Shown: in pieces, positions 63,448 through 64,000 of the stretch
Position numbering within the stretch: the stretch's first letter is position 1
Layout: every line of letters begins with the position of its first letter
From: Pelomonas cellulosilytica
GTDB lineage: Bacteria > Pseudomonadota > Gammaproteobacteria > Burkholderiales > Burkholderiaceae_C
NCBI RefSeq assembly: GCF_021353265.1
Contig: NZ_JAJTWU010000005.1
Span: 186,001 to 250,000 of the forward strand
Length of the DNA stretch: 64,000 nt
Reading direction: 5' to 3'
Position numbers and translations under genes: made by a program
The notes under the pieces: generated by a model
What the model saw: only the letters and a program-made list of their open reading frames with translations
The model's database searches: none
Told to the model about the DNA's origin: nothing

Positions 63448-63529
63448 TCCTACTGGTACCGGCCTACGTCCAAAACCGCGTCCTCACCGCCGAATAAGCG
63501 CGGATCCTGACCGCCGCTAACACTCGATG

Positions 63530-63684
63530 CTGCTTTCGCGCCTGACCGTTTTAAAGCGCTCGATCCGTACGCTGTACCGGGGGCGGCCTTCTGGGGCAAA
63601 GGTGAGAGCTGGCGAGCAGCAAAGCACATGACCATGGCGGAGCTGGCTGCGACGGACCTAGGAAAGTTCTTTGAGTCAATGTAG
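63530..63684 (+). pseudogene. OLD-family gene, 3' fragment downstream of the IS
   Basis: After the second cactcgatg copy the reading frame of the 58539 gene resumes. It encodes a 51-residue native C terminus (FAPDRFKALDPYAVPGAAFW..., ending GKFFESM) with a stop at 63682-63684. The total coding length of the rejoined gene is 1584 nt, a multiple of three, which confirms precise interruption. Not expected to be expressed alone. Confidence 0.88.
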
Positions 63685-64000
63685 GCAGCTTGCACCTTGA
63701 ACGGATATTTCTGCCCACTCCGGGCACGCTGTGCGCGGTGGAGCTCGAGCGAAAGCAAGCCTGAATCATGCCGAGTGAAAGCGCTGTTGCATGCCAGCAA
63801 GAAGACTGCGCTATGCATGGTCAAACGTCTGCATTAGTCCCATCACCGGACGCATGGCACATGGCGTTGACCGACCGAGATCGCTGCAGACCGGCCGGTC
63901 AACCAGCGAAGACGGCTTCAGGCTGATCTCGGACGCTAGTTGCCAAGCGACTGAGTGTATGGGGGCAAAAAGCGCATGTTGGGCAAGAAGCGCATCGCCT
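63685..64000. other. Unassigned sequence at the window end
   Basis: No supported gene. It contains GACCGACCGAGAT (about 63869-63881), also present near 41252. A stretch CAGGCTGATCTCGGACG at about 63931 is weakly similar to the hairpin part of the 86-bp repeats. The accessory region probably continues beyond the window. Confidence 0.4.

Larger units (their letters stand above)
59968..63520 (+). mobile_element. IS21-family insertion sequence with two extra ORFs
   Basis: The 3553-bp element is flanked by a 9-bp target duplication cactcgatg (59959-59967 and 63521-63529). The 50-bp terminal inverted repeats (59968-60017 and 63471-63520) match at about 44 of 50 positions and contain GGCGGTCAGGA and CGCGCTTATTCGGCGGTGAG. 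It carries, in order, a Cys-rich ORF, istA, istB and a 65-residue ORF, all on plus. It is longer than a standard IS21 (about 2-2.5 kb). The intact ends, duplication and transposase genes suggest recent insertion. Confidence 0.93.

Noticed and set aside
41252-63881. GACCGACCGAGAT shared near 41252 and 63869
   Set aside because: It is only 13 bp of GC-rich, low-complexity sequence with no extended homology around it, so it could be chance.

Overview
The window looks like a chromosome segment of a high-GC betaproteobacterium, most likely Burkholderiales of the Roseateles/Mitsuaria/Rubrivivax kind. Support for this comes from very GC-rich codon use in the core, the gatCAB order, a REP-like intergenic sequence typical of that order, and the mix of families. 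No rRNA or tRNA gene and no CRISPR array was recognised. All function calls rest on reading motifs by eye, without a database search.

Region 1 (1-38206) is ordinary core genome. It holds gatCAB (tRNA-dependent amidation), a DUF4124 protein and pyrE, a TonB-dependent receptor, exonuclease III, a secreted Ser/Thr/Asn-rich protein, and two adjacent L,D-transpeptidase-like paralogues. A POT-family peptide transporter and a complete RND efflux operon (adaptor, pump, outer-membrane factor) follow. A LysR regulator is divergent from dabB-dabA, an energy-coupled inorganic-carbon uptake system whose four metal/active-site residues are all present. Next are an Mla/Pqi-type lipid ABC transporter (permease, ATPase, MCE protein, PqiC-like lipoprotein), a LytS/LytTR-type two-component pair with an acyltransferase, a class II glutamine amidotransferase, LuxR- and Crp-type regulators, an M48 protease, a flavin reductase and an SRPBCC protein. 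The region ends with a GntR(YtrA)-ATPase-permease operon that has a clear palindromic operator.

Region 2 (38207-58222) is a roughly 20-kb Tn7-like transposon. Its two ends share an inverted terminal repeat and several matching 15-bp sites that are probably TnsB-binding sites. Its core, all on the minus strand from the right end inward, is a BcepMu gp16-like HTH protein, tnsA, tnsB, tnsC and two different tniQ genes, with heavily overlapping reading frames. The cargo is a defence island. It contains a bacterial NACHT NTPase, an Ec67/Eco2-like retron (reverse transcriptase fused to TOPRIM, with a recognisable msr-msd RNA gene just upstream), and a two-gene operon. That operon pairs a DUF4143 ATPase with a 1359-residue STAND NTPase ending in a PD-(D/E)xK nuclease-like domain; it is the best candidate here for an undescribed system. 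Also present are a DEDD-type 3'-5' exonuclease, a small RHH-like protein, three tiny overlapping genes of unknown function and a decayed integrase. The element has no matching target-site duplication. An 86-bp sequence that begins exactly at its right end occurs a second time just inside its left end.

Region 3 (58223-64000) is further accessory DNA. An OLD-family ATPase/TOPRIM gene (527 codons when rejoined) is split by a 3553-bp IS21-family element with a 9-bp target duplication. This IS carries two extra conserved-looking ORFs besides istA and istB, and a 34-bp perfect palindrome near its left end. The window ends in unassigned sequence.
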